A program made the position numbers and the translations under genes. From NCBI RefSeq assembly GCF_000802965.1, contig NZ_JSAK01000023.1, positions 1 to 64,000 of the forward strand: a stretch of 64,000 bases of DNA, in the 5' to 3' direction. Under the pieces are notes generated by a model. That model worked only from the letters and a program-made list of their open reading frames with translations. It had not been told where the DNA came from and made no database searches. The DNA is from Pseudomonas fluorescens (GTDB taxonomy: Bacteria > Pseudomonadota > Gammaproteobacteria > Pseudomonadales > Pseudomonadaceae). Positions 1 through 8,557 of this stretch are shown piece after piece. How positions within the stretch are numbered: position 1 is the stretch's first letter; the number at the start of each line of letters is the position of its first letter.

Positions 1-7
1 TCTTGAG

Positions 8-113
8 GACGCCATCGCCAGCAAGCCAGCTCCTACGGTTTAACCGCGTGAACCCGATTCATCCCTGCGAACCCGATTCTGTAGGAGCCGGCTTGCTGGC
101 GAAGGCGGGCGTC
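8..113. repeat. REP inverted pair
   Basis: Two oppositely oriented REP copies (about 8-36 and 81-113) share the core GTAGGAGCCGGCTTGCTGGCG. They sit just past the stop codon of the monooxygenase at 117-1385 and could form a stem that ends or stabilises its mRNA. The same element recurs near 1444, 3729, 14261 and 19525. Confidence 0.85.
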
Positions 114-116
114 CAA

Positions 117-1385
117 TCACCGCCCGGGGCTGGTGGCACCCTGTTTTTCCTTGGCGTTGAGGATCGCGGTGTATTCGCCCGGGTCGACACCATTGAGGTA
201 GTAGTTGCCGACATGATGCAGGCGCCAGCGGATCGGGTCGTGGGTGGTGTGAACCCGGGCGTTGCGCCAGAAGCGGTCGAGGTTCCATTTGTTCAAGGAT
301 GAGCTGGCACCGAGCAGAGAGAAGATGTCGCTGGAGATCTTCAGCGAGGCCGCATCGGAATGAGCGCGTGCGGTGGCCACTGAGAGAATCAGTTCGTCCT
401 GCAGCTCTTTGTTGTCCGGGTCCAGTTCATGTTGATCGAACACCCGTGCAGCATCCCGCAGCAAGGACTGCGCACCACGCAACGCCACGGCGTATTCGCC
501 GATCTGTTTGATGATGTGCGGCTCATGATTGGCATGGTCGACGCCGCTTTCCACCCAAGGGCGAGCGTTGTGGTTGAGGTATTGCACCGCAGCCGACAGC
601 GCGCCTTCGGCAATACCGGTGTCGATGGCCGCGTGGAGAATCTGCGGGAAGGTCAGGCCCGTGCGCTTCATCGGTCCTTTGCGCTGAGAGACGAAGCCTT
701 CGTCGAGTTCGATGTTGTCGAAGATCACCGTGCCGCTGACAGAATTTTTTTGGCCAAAGGCTTCCCAGTCATCGACCAGCGTCAGGCCCGGGGTATTTCG
801 ATTGAGCAGCACCCCGGCACCGCCGTCGTCGCTGGCGGCGGTCAGGGAAATCCACTCGGCCAGGTAGGAACCGGTGGAGTAGAACTTGCTGCCATTGAGG
901 ATCAGCTTGCCATCGGCGCGACGCTCAACCCGGGTCTTGAGCGCGAACTTGTTCTTGCCGCCCACCTCAGCCAAGGCATTGCCGAAACGTTTGCCGGCCA
1001 ATACATCGCGGATCAAGCGGTCGCGGATCTCGTCGGAATACCCGGTGAAAATCCCCCGCAGCATGACGTTGTGAATTTGCAGCAACTGACCGACGCCGCC
1101 GTCGGCGACTGAAATGAGGCGCACGGTTTCGACGATGGTTTCCACCGAAGCACCGAGCCCGCCAAACGCCTTGGGCACGCCAATGGCGGTCAGGCCACTT
1201 TCGGATAACAGCTGCGCCTGGCGTCGGGGAAGTTGACCGTTCTGACTGGCATCGGCGGCGATTTCGGCAATCTCCAGGGCGATTTCCTTGGCCACGGCGA
1301 TGGCCTGGGCTTCGCTTTGCAACAGACGAATGGGGGCCTGTTCCTGGGTCAGTTGGCCGGCGGGATCGTGTTCAACCTTGCTCAT
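117..1385 (-). CDS. SfnB/DszC-type flavin-dependent monooxygenase
   Basis: This 422-residue protein has the acyl-CoA dehydrogenase fold used by the sulfur-acquisition monooxygenases SfnB and DszC, which oxygenate a sulfur centre using reduced flavin. The C-terminal motif NARVHTTHDP (about residues 375-384) is the paired-histidine signature of the DszC group, whereas true acyl-CoA dehydrogenases use a catalytic glutamate. The ATG at 1385 has GAGG about 8 bases upstream. The gene is divergent from a sulfur operon that starts at 1898, so a role in desulfurising an organic sulfur compound is likely. The substrate is unknown. A plain acyl-CoA dehydrogenase is less likely because of the motif and the context. 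Confidence 0.85.
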   Translation of the reverse strand: MSKVEHDPAGQLTQEQAPIRLLQSEAQAIAVAKEIALEIAEIAADASQNGQLPRRQAQLLSESGLTAIGVPKAFGGLGASVETIVETVRLISVADGGVGQLLQIHNVMLRGIFTGYSDEIRDRLIRDVLAGKRFGNALAEVGGKNKFALKTRVERRADGKLILNGSKFYSTGSYLAEWISLTAASDDGGAGVLLNRNTPGLTLVDDWEAFGQKNSVSGTVIFDNIELDEGFVSQRKGPMKRTGLTFPQILHAAIDTGIAEGALSAAVQYLNHNARPWVESGVDHANHEPHIIKQIGEYAVALRGAQSLLRDAARVFDQHELDPDNKELQDELILSVATARAHSDAASLKISSDIFSLLGASSSLNKWNLDRFWRNARVHTTHDPIRWRLHHVGNYYLNGVDPGEYTAILNAKEKQGATSPGR

Positions 1386-1443
1386 TGTTGTACCTCTGAT
1401 AATGGATCTGCTGTTGCCCGTAGAACCACACGAACCGCCCTTT

Positions 1444-1571
1444 GTAGGAGCCGGCTTGCTGGCGATGGGGCCATCAAATTTGCGTCGCTTTTGCGGCCGC
1501 TATCGCTGGCAAGCCAGCTCCTACAGGTCCGCGTTGTTCATCCGATTGTGTAGGAGCCGGCTTGCTGCGGG
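1444..1571. repeat. Three REP copies
   Basis: REP units lie at about 1444-1465 (plus), 1501-1525 (minus) and 1549-1571 (plus). The first two form an inverted pair and the third is a single copy with a diverged tail. They fill the leader of the DszC-like gene. Confidence 0.85.
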
Positions 1572-1687
1572 CGTCGCTCCGACGATGGCGTTCTACGGGT
1601 TTGTGAAAAGGCCTTGAGCAAGTTCTGCGCCAAGGGCTCGAAAGCGTGCCCGGCGCTGGGTCTGGCGCGGTGAAGGGGTGGCGGGTG

Positions 1688-1730
1688 TTGCTGGGGAAGC
1701 AGTGTGTTGAAGGCTATTGCTCGAACAGCA
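1688..1730. promoter_or_regulatory. Candidate enhancer dyads for the sigma54 activator
   Basis: Two imperfect dyads, TTGCTGGGGAAGCA (1688-1701) and TTGCTCGAACAGCA (1717-1730), fit TTGCT-N4-(A/C)AGCA with starts 29 bp apart. They end about 100 bp upstream of the -24 element at 1828, a usual distance for bacterial enhancer-binding proteins. The same pattern recurs upstream of the minus operon at 19759. Binding by the activator at 19896-20975 is inferred. Confidence 0.5.
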
Positions 1731-1827
1731 GCAGTCGCCGAGCAACGCTGCTGGCAGGCCAGCAGTTAGAGGCGGCTCATTTACGCTGGTTGACCTGAGG
1801 GCCCGTAGAACCGGGGCTTTCAGCTTT

Positions 1828-1843
1828 TGGCACGGGCACTGCA
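1828..1843 (+). promoter_or_regulatory. Sigma54 (-24/-12) promoter of the desulfinase operon
   Basis: TGGCACGGGCACTGCA matches the sigma54 consensus TGGCACG-N4-TTGCW in its key features: GG and GC are separated by exactly 10 bp and the -24 box is perfect. The expected start of transcription is about 1854-1856, some 42 bases before the ATG at 1898. Confidence 0.75.
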
Positions 1844-1897
1844 ATAGCGCTGGCAACAGTCACCGCGACTGACTTGCCCAACCCGATGGAGCTGCCC

Positions 1898-2953
1898 ATG
1901 ACGCTTGCTGCCAAACAGACTCGACCCGATCCCCACACTGAGCTGGACCAAATCTGGTTCACCCGTTGCCCGGTGCCGACGGCTTCCGGAATCGCCTACA
2001 AACTCGGTTGGCTCAGCGACGAATTCGCCGCCGATGGCCTGCCGGTTTCGACCTTGCAGGAGGCCCGTCAACTGGGCCATCACCACTACGATCACGAATT
2101 GCCGGGGCTGTTTCGCGAAGGCGGAAACGTGCCGGCATTGGCGGCGCGGGCGGCCGGTGCGCCGAGTCGCTTGATCGGCCTGACCTGGATAGAAGAATGG
2201 CAGACCATCCTGGTCCGCCCGGACTCCGGCATCAGCCGGCCGCAGGATCTTAAAGGCAAGCGACTGGCGCTTCCGGCCTGGGGTGAAACCCGTCCGGGCA
2301 GCATCGCCCGGGCCATGAGCCTGCACGGCTACAAAGGCGCGCTCAGCCTGGCCGGGCTGGGTTTCGATGATGTTGAGCTGGTGGAAGTCGCGCTCCAGGA
2401 TCAGGAGCGGGCAGCCAACCCGCAGGAAGGCTTGCAACGCCTGTGGTCGGGCCTCGATTACCTGGTGCGCGGCGAGGTGGACGCGGTCTACGTCAAAGGC
2501 GCTTCCGCCGCCGACGCCGCACGCCGTCTCGGGCTGGTGGTGGGGATCGACCTGGACCTGATCGCCGAGCCACGTTATCGCATCAACAACGGCACGCCGC
2601 GTCCGATCACGGTTCATCAGAGCTTGCTCGACAATCATTTCGACCTGGTGGTGCGGTTTCTCGCGCAAACCCTCAACGCCGCTGACTGGGCCGCCAATAA
2701 CCGCGATGCCCTGAACACCATTCTCGAAGAAGAAACCCGCGCCGGCAGCGCCGGGGTTGCCGAGGCCTACCGCGGCGAATTCCACACCACGCTGGCACCG
2801 GATCTGTCTTCGCAGCGACTGGAGTTTCTCGATACGCAAAAAGATTTTCTGTATCTGCACGGCTTCCTGGAACGCGATTTTTCCATCGCCGACTGGGTCG
2901 ATCCGCGCCCGTTGCAAGCCGCCCATGAACTGTTGGCCAAGCGCCGCGCCTGA
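1898..2953 (+). CDS. DszB-like sulfinate desulfinase (periplasmic-binding-protein fold)
   Basis: This 351-residue protein resembles DszB (2-(2-hydroxyphenyl)benzenesulfinate desulfinase), which cleaves a C-S bond and releases sulfite. The DszB catalytic residues, as I remember them (Cys27, His60, Arg70), have counterparts here: Cys24 in TRCPVPTA, His61 in GHHHYD and Arg73 in FREGG. There is no signal peptide, which fits a cytoplasmic enzyme rather than a transport binding protein. I chose the ATG at 1898 because GGAG lies six bases upstream; an in-frame TTG at 1874 lacks such a site. It is the first gene of the sigma54-driven operon. The alternative reading is a SsuA/TauA-like binding protein, which the missing leader argues against. 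Confidence 0.75.
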   Translation: MTLAAKQTRPDPHTELDQIWFTRCPVPTASGIAYKLGWLSDEFAADGLPVSTLQEARQLGHHHYDHELPGLFREGGNVPALAARAAGAPSRLIGLTWIEEWQTILVRPDSGISRPQDLKGKRLALPAWGETRPGSIARAMSLHGYKGALSLAGLGFDDVELVEVALQDQERAANPQEGLQRLWSGLDYLVRGEVDAVYVKGASAADAARRLGLVVGIDLDLIAEPRYRINNGTPRPITVHQSLLDNHFDLVVRFLAQTLNAADWAANNRDALNTILEEETRAGSAGVAEAYRGEFHTTLAPDLSSQRLEFLDTQKDFLYLHGFLERDFSIADWVDPRPLQAAHELLAKRRA

Positions 2954-2968
2954 ATCTGGAGAACTGCC

Positions 2969-3700
2969 ATGACCGTACTTATTAACGAGCAATTGATCAG
3001 CGAAGAACTGAAGAACTTCATCGACAAGGTGCTGGTCGAGGCTGAGGAAGCCTTTACCGTGTTCCGTGAAACCAACACCATCACCGCCAATGGCACCGTC
3101 GGTTTTATCGAGCGCGTACCGGGTCAGGAGCTGCTGGTGTCGGTCAACTACGGCGGCCCGTGGAATTACCGCAAGCCGCTGCAAGCGACGGTCACCGATT
3201 TTGAAGGCAAGGTGATCTACGGCAAAGGCAAAGGCGGTTTCGGTCGCTACACCAAACTGTTCCAACAACATGCGGACATCACCACCGTGTCGCATGTGCA
3301 TTCACCGTATCTCGGCGCGTGGGCGCAGACCCATCGCACGCTGCCATTCCACTACGTGCCGGTGCAGCGCTATCAACTGGCCCGGGAACTGCCGGTGTAC
3401 ATCGACCGCCGTCAGCAGGAAGTGGATTTCATCCTCGACAAAATCGCCGAGAACCCCTTCAACCTGGCGATTCTGGAAGCCAACGGCGGCTCCACCGTGT
3501 GGGGCAAGCAAGGCTTGCGCGCCACCGCCGAGTTCATCCTGTTGCTGGAAGAGGGCGCGCAACTGCAATTGCTCGCCGATGCCTTGGGCGGTTCGCGTGC
3601 TTATGGTCCGGGGGTTCTGACCCAGCAATGGAAAATGAGCGGCCTGTACGAACAAGCCACCGAACTGGGCCTGGTGCCCGCCATCGATCGTCGCACCTGA
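2969..3700 (+). CDS. Class II aldolase/adducin-family protein
   Basis: This 243-residue protein belongs to the class II aldolase/adducin family, whose members are zinc-dependent aldolases, epimerases and dehydratases such as fuculose-phosphate aldolase and MtnB. Metal-ligand histidines are visible in SHVHSPYLGA near residue 110. A TGGAG site precedes the ATG, and the gene is only 15 bases behind the desulfinase. It may act on the carbon skeleton left after desulfuration, or on an aldol-type sulfur compound. No phosphate-binding motif typical of the sugar-phosphate aldolases is obvious. Substrate and reaction are unknown. Confidence 0.7.
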   Translation: MTVLINEQLISEELKNFIDKVLVEAEEAFTVFRETNTITANGTVGFIERVPGQELLVSVNYGGPWNYRKPLQATVTDFEGKVIYGKGKGGFGRYTKLFQQHADITTVSHVHSPYLGAWAQTHRTLPFHYVPVQRYQLARELPVYIDRRQQEVDFILDKIAENPFNLAILEANGGSTVWGKQGLRATAEFILLLEEGAQLQLLADALGGSRAYGPGVLTQQWKMSGLYEQATELGLVPAIDRRT

Positions 3701-3728
3701 CCCGCCAAACTCCCGGTCAACACACCCT

Positions 3729-3811
3729 GTGGGAGCTGGCTTGCCAGCGATGGCGGCCTCAAGAATACCGCAATGTTTGCCGGCCTCATCGCTGGCAAGC
3801 CAGCTCCCACA
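3729..3811. repeat. REP inverted pair
   Basis: Facing REP copies (GTGGGAGCTGGCTTGCCAGCGA and its reverse) lie between the aldolase-like gene and the monooxygenase. A stem here could make expression uneven within the operon. Confidence 0.85.
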
Positions 3812-3865
3812 GGGATCGGGTTTACGCCGGCCGAACGGTCGACACATAAACCAAGGAACACGCCC

Positions 3866-5065
3866 ATGGCTGTAAAAATACTCTGGTACCTCACCACCCC
3901 CGACGGACCTTATCCGTGGGAGCCAGAAGGACGCTGGAAAACCGATTTCGAACATTTGAAGCAACTGGCCGTGGCCAGTGATCGCCTGGGGTATTACGGG
4001 TCGCTGCTGGGTTCCAGCCCTAACGAAAGCCTGGCCGTTTGCGCCGCGTTGATCGATGCCACGCAACGCCTGCGTTTTCTGGTAGCGCAACACCCCGGCG
4101 AGTTGTCGCCAGCGGTGTTGGCCAAATGGGCGCTGACCTTCGATCAATTCTCCAACGGCCGTCTGTTGTTCAACGTGGTCAACGGCAACGACGCCGGCCT
4201 GGCCATCCTCGGCGTGCATTACCCCCACGATGAGCGCTACGACTTCAGCCTCGAATACTGGCGCGCCTTCCAGAACTTCTACGCCGGCGACACCTCGGGC
4301 TATGACGGTAAATACGTCAAGCTGGCCCCTCGCTCGCCGGCTGCTGCCAGCCATCCTCTGGGCGGTTGGCATCCGCCGAAACAGAAACCCGGCATTCCGT
4401 TGTGGGGTGCCGGCACCTCGGGTCCCGGCGTCGCCCACTCGGTGCAGTTGCTTGACGTCTATCTGAGCTTCGCCAACACCCCGCCAAAACTTGGAGAAAA
4501 GTTCCGCAAAGTGGCGGCAGAAGCCGCGAAGATTGGTCGCGAACTGACCTTCGGCACGCGCCTGCAAATCATCGTCCGCGAGACCGAAGAGGAAGCCTGG
4601 GCCCACGCCGAAAAACTCCTGCAGCGCACTTCACTGCAAACCGCCCGCACGGCCATTGAACGGCAACTGCCCCCGGGCGAAACCCTGGACAGCTTCCACA
4701 GCGACGACCCGCAGATCCAGCGCAACGTCGAGACCATCCGCGCAGGCCGCCTGCCCAAGGCCCGGGACCTGGAGATCTATCCCAACGTCTGGCTCGGTCC
4801 GAGCCTGTTCGGCTTCAACATTCTTGGCCCGGCCGCCGGCACCTATCTGGTGGGCAGCGCCGAGCAGGTCGCCGAGCGCATTCGTGAATACGAAGCCCAA
4901 GGCACGTCGGCGTTCATTCTTTCCGGTTTCCCGTTGATCGATGAAGCGCACCGGGTGGCGGATCTGCTGTTCCCGTTGCTCGACCTGGATCACGGTTTCG
5001 ACGTGCCGAGCCTGCGGGCCGAGACGCCTGCGCCACAACGCGCCAACGCGGTCGAGCGGGCCTGA
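3866..5065 (+). CDS. SsuD-type FMNH2-dependent monooxygenase (LLM class)
   Basis: This 399-residue protein is a bacterial luciferase-like monooxygenase of the SsuD/alkanesulfonate branch. These enzymes use reduced FMN and oxygen to split a C-S bond into an aldehyde and sulfite. Family features include GRLLFNVVNGNDAG near residue 100 and the C-terminal TYLVGSAEQVAERI segment. The ATG at 3866 follows AAGGAA at a proper distance; the longer frame back to 3773 runs through a REP element and is rejected. The product could feed the desulfinase in the same operon, as DszA feeds DszB. The reductase that supplies FMNH2 is not in this window. Confidence 0.85.
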   Translation: MAVKILWYLTTPDGPYPWEPEGRWKTDFEHLKQLAVASDRLGYYGSLLGSSPNESLAVCAALIDATQRLRFLVAQHPGELSPAVLAKWALTFDQFSNGRLLFNVVNGNDAGLAILGVHYPHDERYDFSLEYWRAFQNFYAGDTSGYDGKYVKLAPRSPAAASHPLGGWHPPKQKPGIPLWGAGTSGPGVAHSVQLLDVYLSFANTPPKLGEKFRKVAAEAAKIGRELTFGTRLQIIVRETEEEAWAHAEKLLQRTSLQTARTAIERQLPPGETLDSFHSDDPQIQRNVETIRAGRLPKARDLEIYPNVWLGPSLFGFNILGPAAGTYLVGSAEQVAERIREYEAQGTSAFILSGFPLIDEAHRVADLLFPLLDLDHGFDVPSLRAETPAPQRANAVERA

Positions 5066-5075
5066 GGAGTCAGTC

Positions 5076-6647
5076 ATGAGCGAAGGATTTTCCCGTCGCA
5101 GGTTTCTCGGTAACGGCCTGGCAGTCGGTGGTGGCCTGATCCTCGGCAGCAGCCTGCTCAGCGGTTGCGACAGTGGCGCGGCCGTCAGTGGCGCAGCGGC
5201 GCTGTCCAGCACGCCGGTGCGTGGCGGTCGTTTGCGGGTCGGCATTATCGATGGCGACCAGTCAGGCAACCTCGATGCGCACAAACCGGTGGGCGGCGGG
5301 ATCATTCGCGGCTGGGCCTTGTACAGCAAGTTCTGGGAGTGGAACACCGATGTCAGCACGCGCCTGGCCCTGGCCGAGTTCGCCGAGCCCAACGCCGATG
5401 CCAGCGCCTGGACCATTCGCATCAAGCCGGGGCTGGAATTTCACCATGGCAAGAGCATCGGCGCCGATGACATGCTGTTCTCGGTCCTGCGCCTGACCGA
5501 CCCGAAACTGGCGTCGCCCTTTGCCGGGCTGGTGGGTGCGATCGACCGCAACGCCTTGCGCAAACTGGACGAGCGCACCATCGAAATTCGTTTCAAGGAA
5601 GGGCAAAGCTTCTATCCGCTGGACGAAACCCTGATCAGTTTTGGTGGCATCGTCCCCACCGATTACGACCCGATCAGCAATCCGGTGGGCGCCGGGCCTT
5701 ACAAACTCAAGAGTTTCATTCCCGGCCAGCGCTCGCTCTACCAGCGTTTCGAAAACTACTACAAACCTGGGCAACCCTATGCTGATGAACTGGAAATCAT
5801 CGAGTTCAAGGACCAGGTGTCCCGTTCGGCGGCGTTGCGCGCCGGGCAGATCGATGTCGCCAGCGGCGTGCAGGCCGAGCATAGCGCGCTGCTCCAGGCC
5901 GATTCGCGACTCAAGTTGTATGCATCGCCGAGCACGTCGTTTACCGGGTTCAATCTGAATCTGGCCAAGGCGCCGTTTCAGGATGTGCGAGTACGCCAGG
6001 CGTTCCGTCTGCTGGCCGACCGTCGCGAACTGGTCGACCGCGGGCTCAACGGATTCGGGCGCATCGCCAATGACCTGTATTCGCCTCACGACCCGACGTA
6101 CAACCACAGCATTGCCCAGCGTCCGTACGATCTGGAACAGGCGCGCTCACTCTTGCGTCAGGCCGGGCAGGACGACCTGCGGGTGGAGCTGACCACCACG
6201 CCGGGGCCGGGCGTCAACGCAGCGCTGGTGTTTGCCCAGCAAGCGAAAAAGGCCGGGGTCGATATCAAGGTCACCCAGGTCGATGGCTCGGTGTTCAACG
6301 GCCCGCAACGGGAAAACTGGTTGTTGTCGCCGGGCTCGACGCCGGCTCGGGGTTTCCTTGCATCGGCGCTGCACAACGACGCGCCGCAGGCGATTTACAA
6401 CCGCAGCAATTTCCACGACGAACGTTTCACTTCGCTGTACCAACAGGCGCTGGCTCAACCCGATCTGGAGCGGCGCATGCTGCTGGTGCATGAAGCGCAA
6501 AGCATCCAGCACGAGCGCGGCGGCCTGCTGATCTGGGGCTTCAATGACGTGCTGGATGCCGCCTCTGTTCGGGTCGGTGGATTGGCGCCGGAACAGACGA
6601 CGTTTGCTTCATGGCGTTTCGATGAAATGTGGGTGAACCATGCCTGA
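5076..6647 (+). CDS. Tat-exported lipoprotein, oligopeptide-type ABC binding protein
   Basis: This is a 523-residue solute-binding protein of the SBP family 5 (OppA/DppA/GsiB-like). The N-terminus has a twin-arginine motif (SRRRFLG) followed by a lipobox, LLSGC, so it is probably exported folded and lipid-anchored. The ATG at 5076 has GAGG upstream and lies 10 bases after the monooxygenase stop. It belongs with the permeases and ATPase that follow. A close paralogue lies at 14362-15948; the two share long runs such as SGNLDAHKP and LALAEFAEPNADAS. The context points to a sulfur-containing ligand rather than an ordinary peptide. Confidence 0.88.
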   Translation: MSEGFSRRRFLGNGLAVGGGLILGSSLLSGCDSGAAVSGAAALSSTPVRGGRLRVGIIDGDQSGNLDAHKPVGGGIIRGWALYSKFWEWNTDVSTRLALAEFAEPNADASAWTIRIKPGLEFHHGKSIGADDMLFSVLRLTDPKLASPFAGLVGAIDRNALRKLDERTIEIRFKEGQSFYPLDETLISFGGIVPTDYDPISNPVGAGPYKLKSFIPGQRSLYQRFENYYKPGQPYADELEIIEFKDQVSRSAALRAGQIDVASGVQAEHSALLQADSRLKLYASPSTSFTGFNLNLAKAPFQDVRVRQAFRLLADRRELVDRGLNGFGRIANDLYSPHDPTYNHSIAQRPYDLEQARSLLRQAGQDDLRVELTTTPGPGVNAALVFAQQAKKAGVDIKVTQVDGSVFNGPQRENWLLSPGSTPARGFLASALHNDAPQAIYNRSNFHDERFTSLYQQALAQPDLERRMLLVHEAQSIQHERGGLLIWGFNDVLDAASVRVGGLAPEQTTFASWRFDEMWVNHA

Positions 6648-7701
6648 GCCGTCCTGCAAAACCCCGCGCACGCCAGCCTGGCTGTCCTGGTTCATCGGAC
6701 GATTGGGCTACGGCCTGCTGACCGCGTGGGTCATCAGCCTGGTGGTGTTCATCGCCACTCAGGCGCTGCCATCAGACCCGGCGCGGGTGATCCTCGGCCC
6801 TGATGCGCCGCTGGAAAGCATCCTCACTTTGCAACGCCAGTTGGGCCTCGACCGGCCGATCATCGAGCAATACCTTCGCTGGCTGGGCCATGCGCTGAGT
6901 GGTGAGTTGGGCGTGTCGCTGGACTCCAACGTGGCGGTGGGCAGCATCCTGTTCGGTCGTTTTGGCTACACGTTGGCGCTGCTCGCCGGGGTGATCGCGC
7001 TGGTGGTGCCGGTGGCGTTGCTGCTCGGCGTTTCACTGGCCTTGCGACGTGACAGTCGCCTGGACCGCTGGAGCTTGTCGCTGTTGATTTTCCTCAAGGC
7101 CACGCCGGGTTTTCTCTTGGCCATCGGCCTGGTGTTGCTGTTTTCCATGCCGCACATGGACGTGTTGCCAGCGGTGTCGATTCTCGATCCGGACAAATCG
7201 CTGCTGCGCCAATTGCAATTTCTGGTGCTGCCGGTGCTGACCCTGAGCCTCTCGGCTTTGCCGTACCTGACGCGCATGGTGCGGGCGTCGATGATCGAAG
7301 CGCTGGAGTCCGACTACGTGGTCGCCGCCAGGCTGCGGGGGATTCCCGAGTGGCGAATCGTCTGGCGTCACACCTTGCCCAATGCCTTGATTCCGGCGAT
7401 CCAGGGCGTGGCCCTGACCCTGCGCACGTTGATCGGCGGGGCGCTGTTGGCCGAGGTGATCTTCAGCTATCCCGGCATCGGCACCTCGCTCAATTCGGCG
7501 ATCCAGATGCGCGATTTGCCGATGGTCCAGGCCATCGTGCTGGTGATCACCCTCGGCGTGGTGCTGATCAATCTGTTCGCGGATCTGCTGACGGTGCTGC
7601 TGACCCCGAAACTGCGCACCGCCCGCCGGGTCACCATGATCCAGCGTAACCGTCGGGGCATCCAGCCCTGGTGGCGACGCTCCCCATCCAAGGCGCCTTG
7701 A
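6640..7701 (+). CDS. Oligopeptide-type ABC permease, DppB/GsiC-like
   Basis: This 353-residue inner-membrane permease has the DppB layout: a first transmembrane helix near residues 15-35, a periplasmic segment with the family motif LGLDRPIIEQYLRW, then a multi-helix domain. The cytoplasmic coupling loop (about ARLRGIPEWRIVWRHTLPNA) contacts the ATPase. The start overlaps the binding-protein gene by 8 bases, which suggests translational coupling. Confidence 0.9.
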   Translation: MPEPSCKTPRTPAWLSWFIGRLGYGLLTAWVISLVVFIATQALPSDPARVILGPDAPLESILTLQRQLGLDRPIIEQYLRWLGHALSGELGVSLDSNVAVGSILFGRFGYTLALLAGVIALVVPVALLLGVSLALRRDSRLDRWSLSLLIFLKATPGFLLAIGLVLLFSMPHMDVLPAVSILDPDKSLLRQLQFLVLPVLTLSLSALPYLTRMVRASMIEALESDYVVAARLRGIPEWRIVWRHTLPNALIPAIQGVALTLRTLIGGALLAEVIFSYPGIGTSLNSAIQMRDLPMVQAIVLVITLGVVLINLFADLLTVLLTPKLRTARRVTMIQRNRRGIQPWWRRSPSKAP

Positions 7702-7711
7702 GAGGTGATGC

Positions 7712-8557
7712 ATGACTGACTCCCGACGTCGGCGCTGGCACCTGTGGCTGGCGGAACCGCAAACCCGCAAGGGTGCGTTGATCACTCTGGCGGTGGTGGC
7801 GCTGGCATTGCTTGGCCCGTTACTGGCGCCCCACAGCCCGACGGACATGGTCGGTTCGGTGTATGGCGCGCCGGTGGGCGCGGCATTGCTGGGCTACGAC
7901 TTTCTCGGGCATGACGTGTTGTCGCGCTTGCTCAGCGGCGGCGTGTCGGTGCTGTGGATGTCGGTGGCGGCGGCCTCGATCGCATTGTTGGCCGGCAGCA
8001 CTCTGGGCTTGTTGGCGGGGTTTTCCCGGCGACGCCTGGATCAATTGATCACTTGGCTCGCGGACGTGTCACTGGCTTTTCCCGACCTGATTCTGGTGCT
8101 GTTGATTGTCTCCATGCTGGGGCGTGCGCCTTGGCTGATTGTGTTGACCGTAGCCATCGCTTTCACGCCGGGGGTGATTCGTCTGGCCCGTGGCAGCGCG
8201 GTGGCGGTGGCGGGGCAGGAGTTCGTCGAGGCCGCGCAGATGATGGGCTATTCGAGACGGCGGATTCTGTTCAAGGAAATCCTGCCGAACATCCTCACGC
8301 CGCTACTGGTGCACTTCGGCAACATGCTGACCTGGGGTGTGGGCATGCTTTCGGGTTTGAGTTTTCTCGGTTACGGCGTGGCCCCGCCAACCGCTGACTG
8401 GGGGCTGATGATCAACGAGAATCAGGCGGGCCTGCTGGTCCAGCCCTGGGCGGTACTGGCCCCGGCGATCCTGATCGGCATCTTCGCCTATGGCACCAAC
8501 ATTCTGGCCGAAGGCATCGGCCGCAGCAGTTCCAGGATCGGAGAGAAACAGCCATGA
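7712..8557 (+). CDS. Oligopeptide-type ABC permease, DppC/GsiD-like
   Basis: This 281-residue inner-membrane permease pairs with the DppB-like protein. It has an N-terminal helix (about 22-40), the family segment LLGYDFLGHDVLSRLLSGG and the coupling loop EAAQMMGYSRRRILFKEILPN. It overlaps the ATPase gene by ATGA, so the two are likely co-translated. Confidence 0.9.
   Translation: MTDSRRRRWHLWLAEPQTRKGALITLAVVALALLGPLLAPHSPTDMVGSVYGAPVGAALLGYDFLGHDVLSRLLSGGVSVLWMSVAAASIALLAGSTLGLLAGFSRRRLDQLITWLADVSLAFPDLILVLLIVSMLGRAPWLIVLTVAIAFTPGVIRLARGSAVAVAGQEFVEAAQMMGYSRRRILFKEILPNILTPLLVHFGNMLTWGVGMLSGLSFLGYGVAPPTADWGLMINENQAGLLVQPWAVLAPAILIGIFAYGTNILAEGIGRSSSRIGEKQP

Larger units (their letters stand above)
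1386..1897. other. Divergent intergenic region of the sulfur island
   Basis: These 512 bases separate the DszC-like gene from the desulfinase operon. They contain three REP copies, two TTGCT-N4-AGCA-type dyads and a sigma54 promoter reading right. I see no convincing gene and no good sigma54 promoter reading left toward 1385. Confidence 0.7.

Noticed and set aside
1444..1571. Clustered repeats that might suggest a CRISPR array
   Set aside because: Units are in both orientations, unevenly spaced and match the REP class; there are no cas genes in the window.
1735..1765. Possible minus-strand sigma54 promoter toward the DszC-like gene
   Set aside because: A GC-N10-CC spacing exists near GCTGCTGGCAGG, but the -24 and -12 boxes match poorly otherwise, so it is not reported as a promoter.
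1820..3301. 493-residue open frame on the minus strand
   Set aside because: It lies antisense to the desulfinase gene, lacks a ribosome site and has the low-complexity make-up typical of GC-rich shadow frames.
3302..4606. 434-residue minus-strand frame
   Set aside because: Antisense of the aldolase-like and monooxygenase genes and running through a REP pair; no family features.
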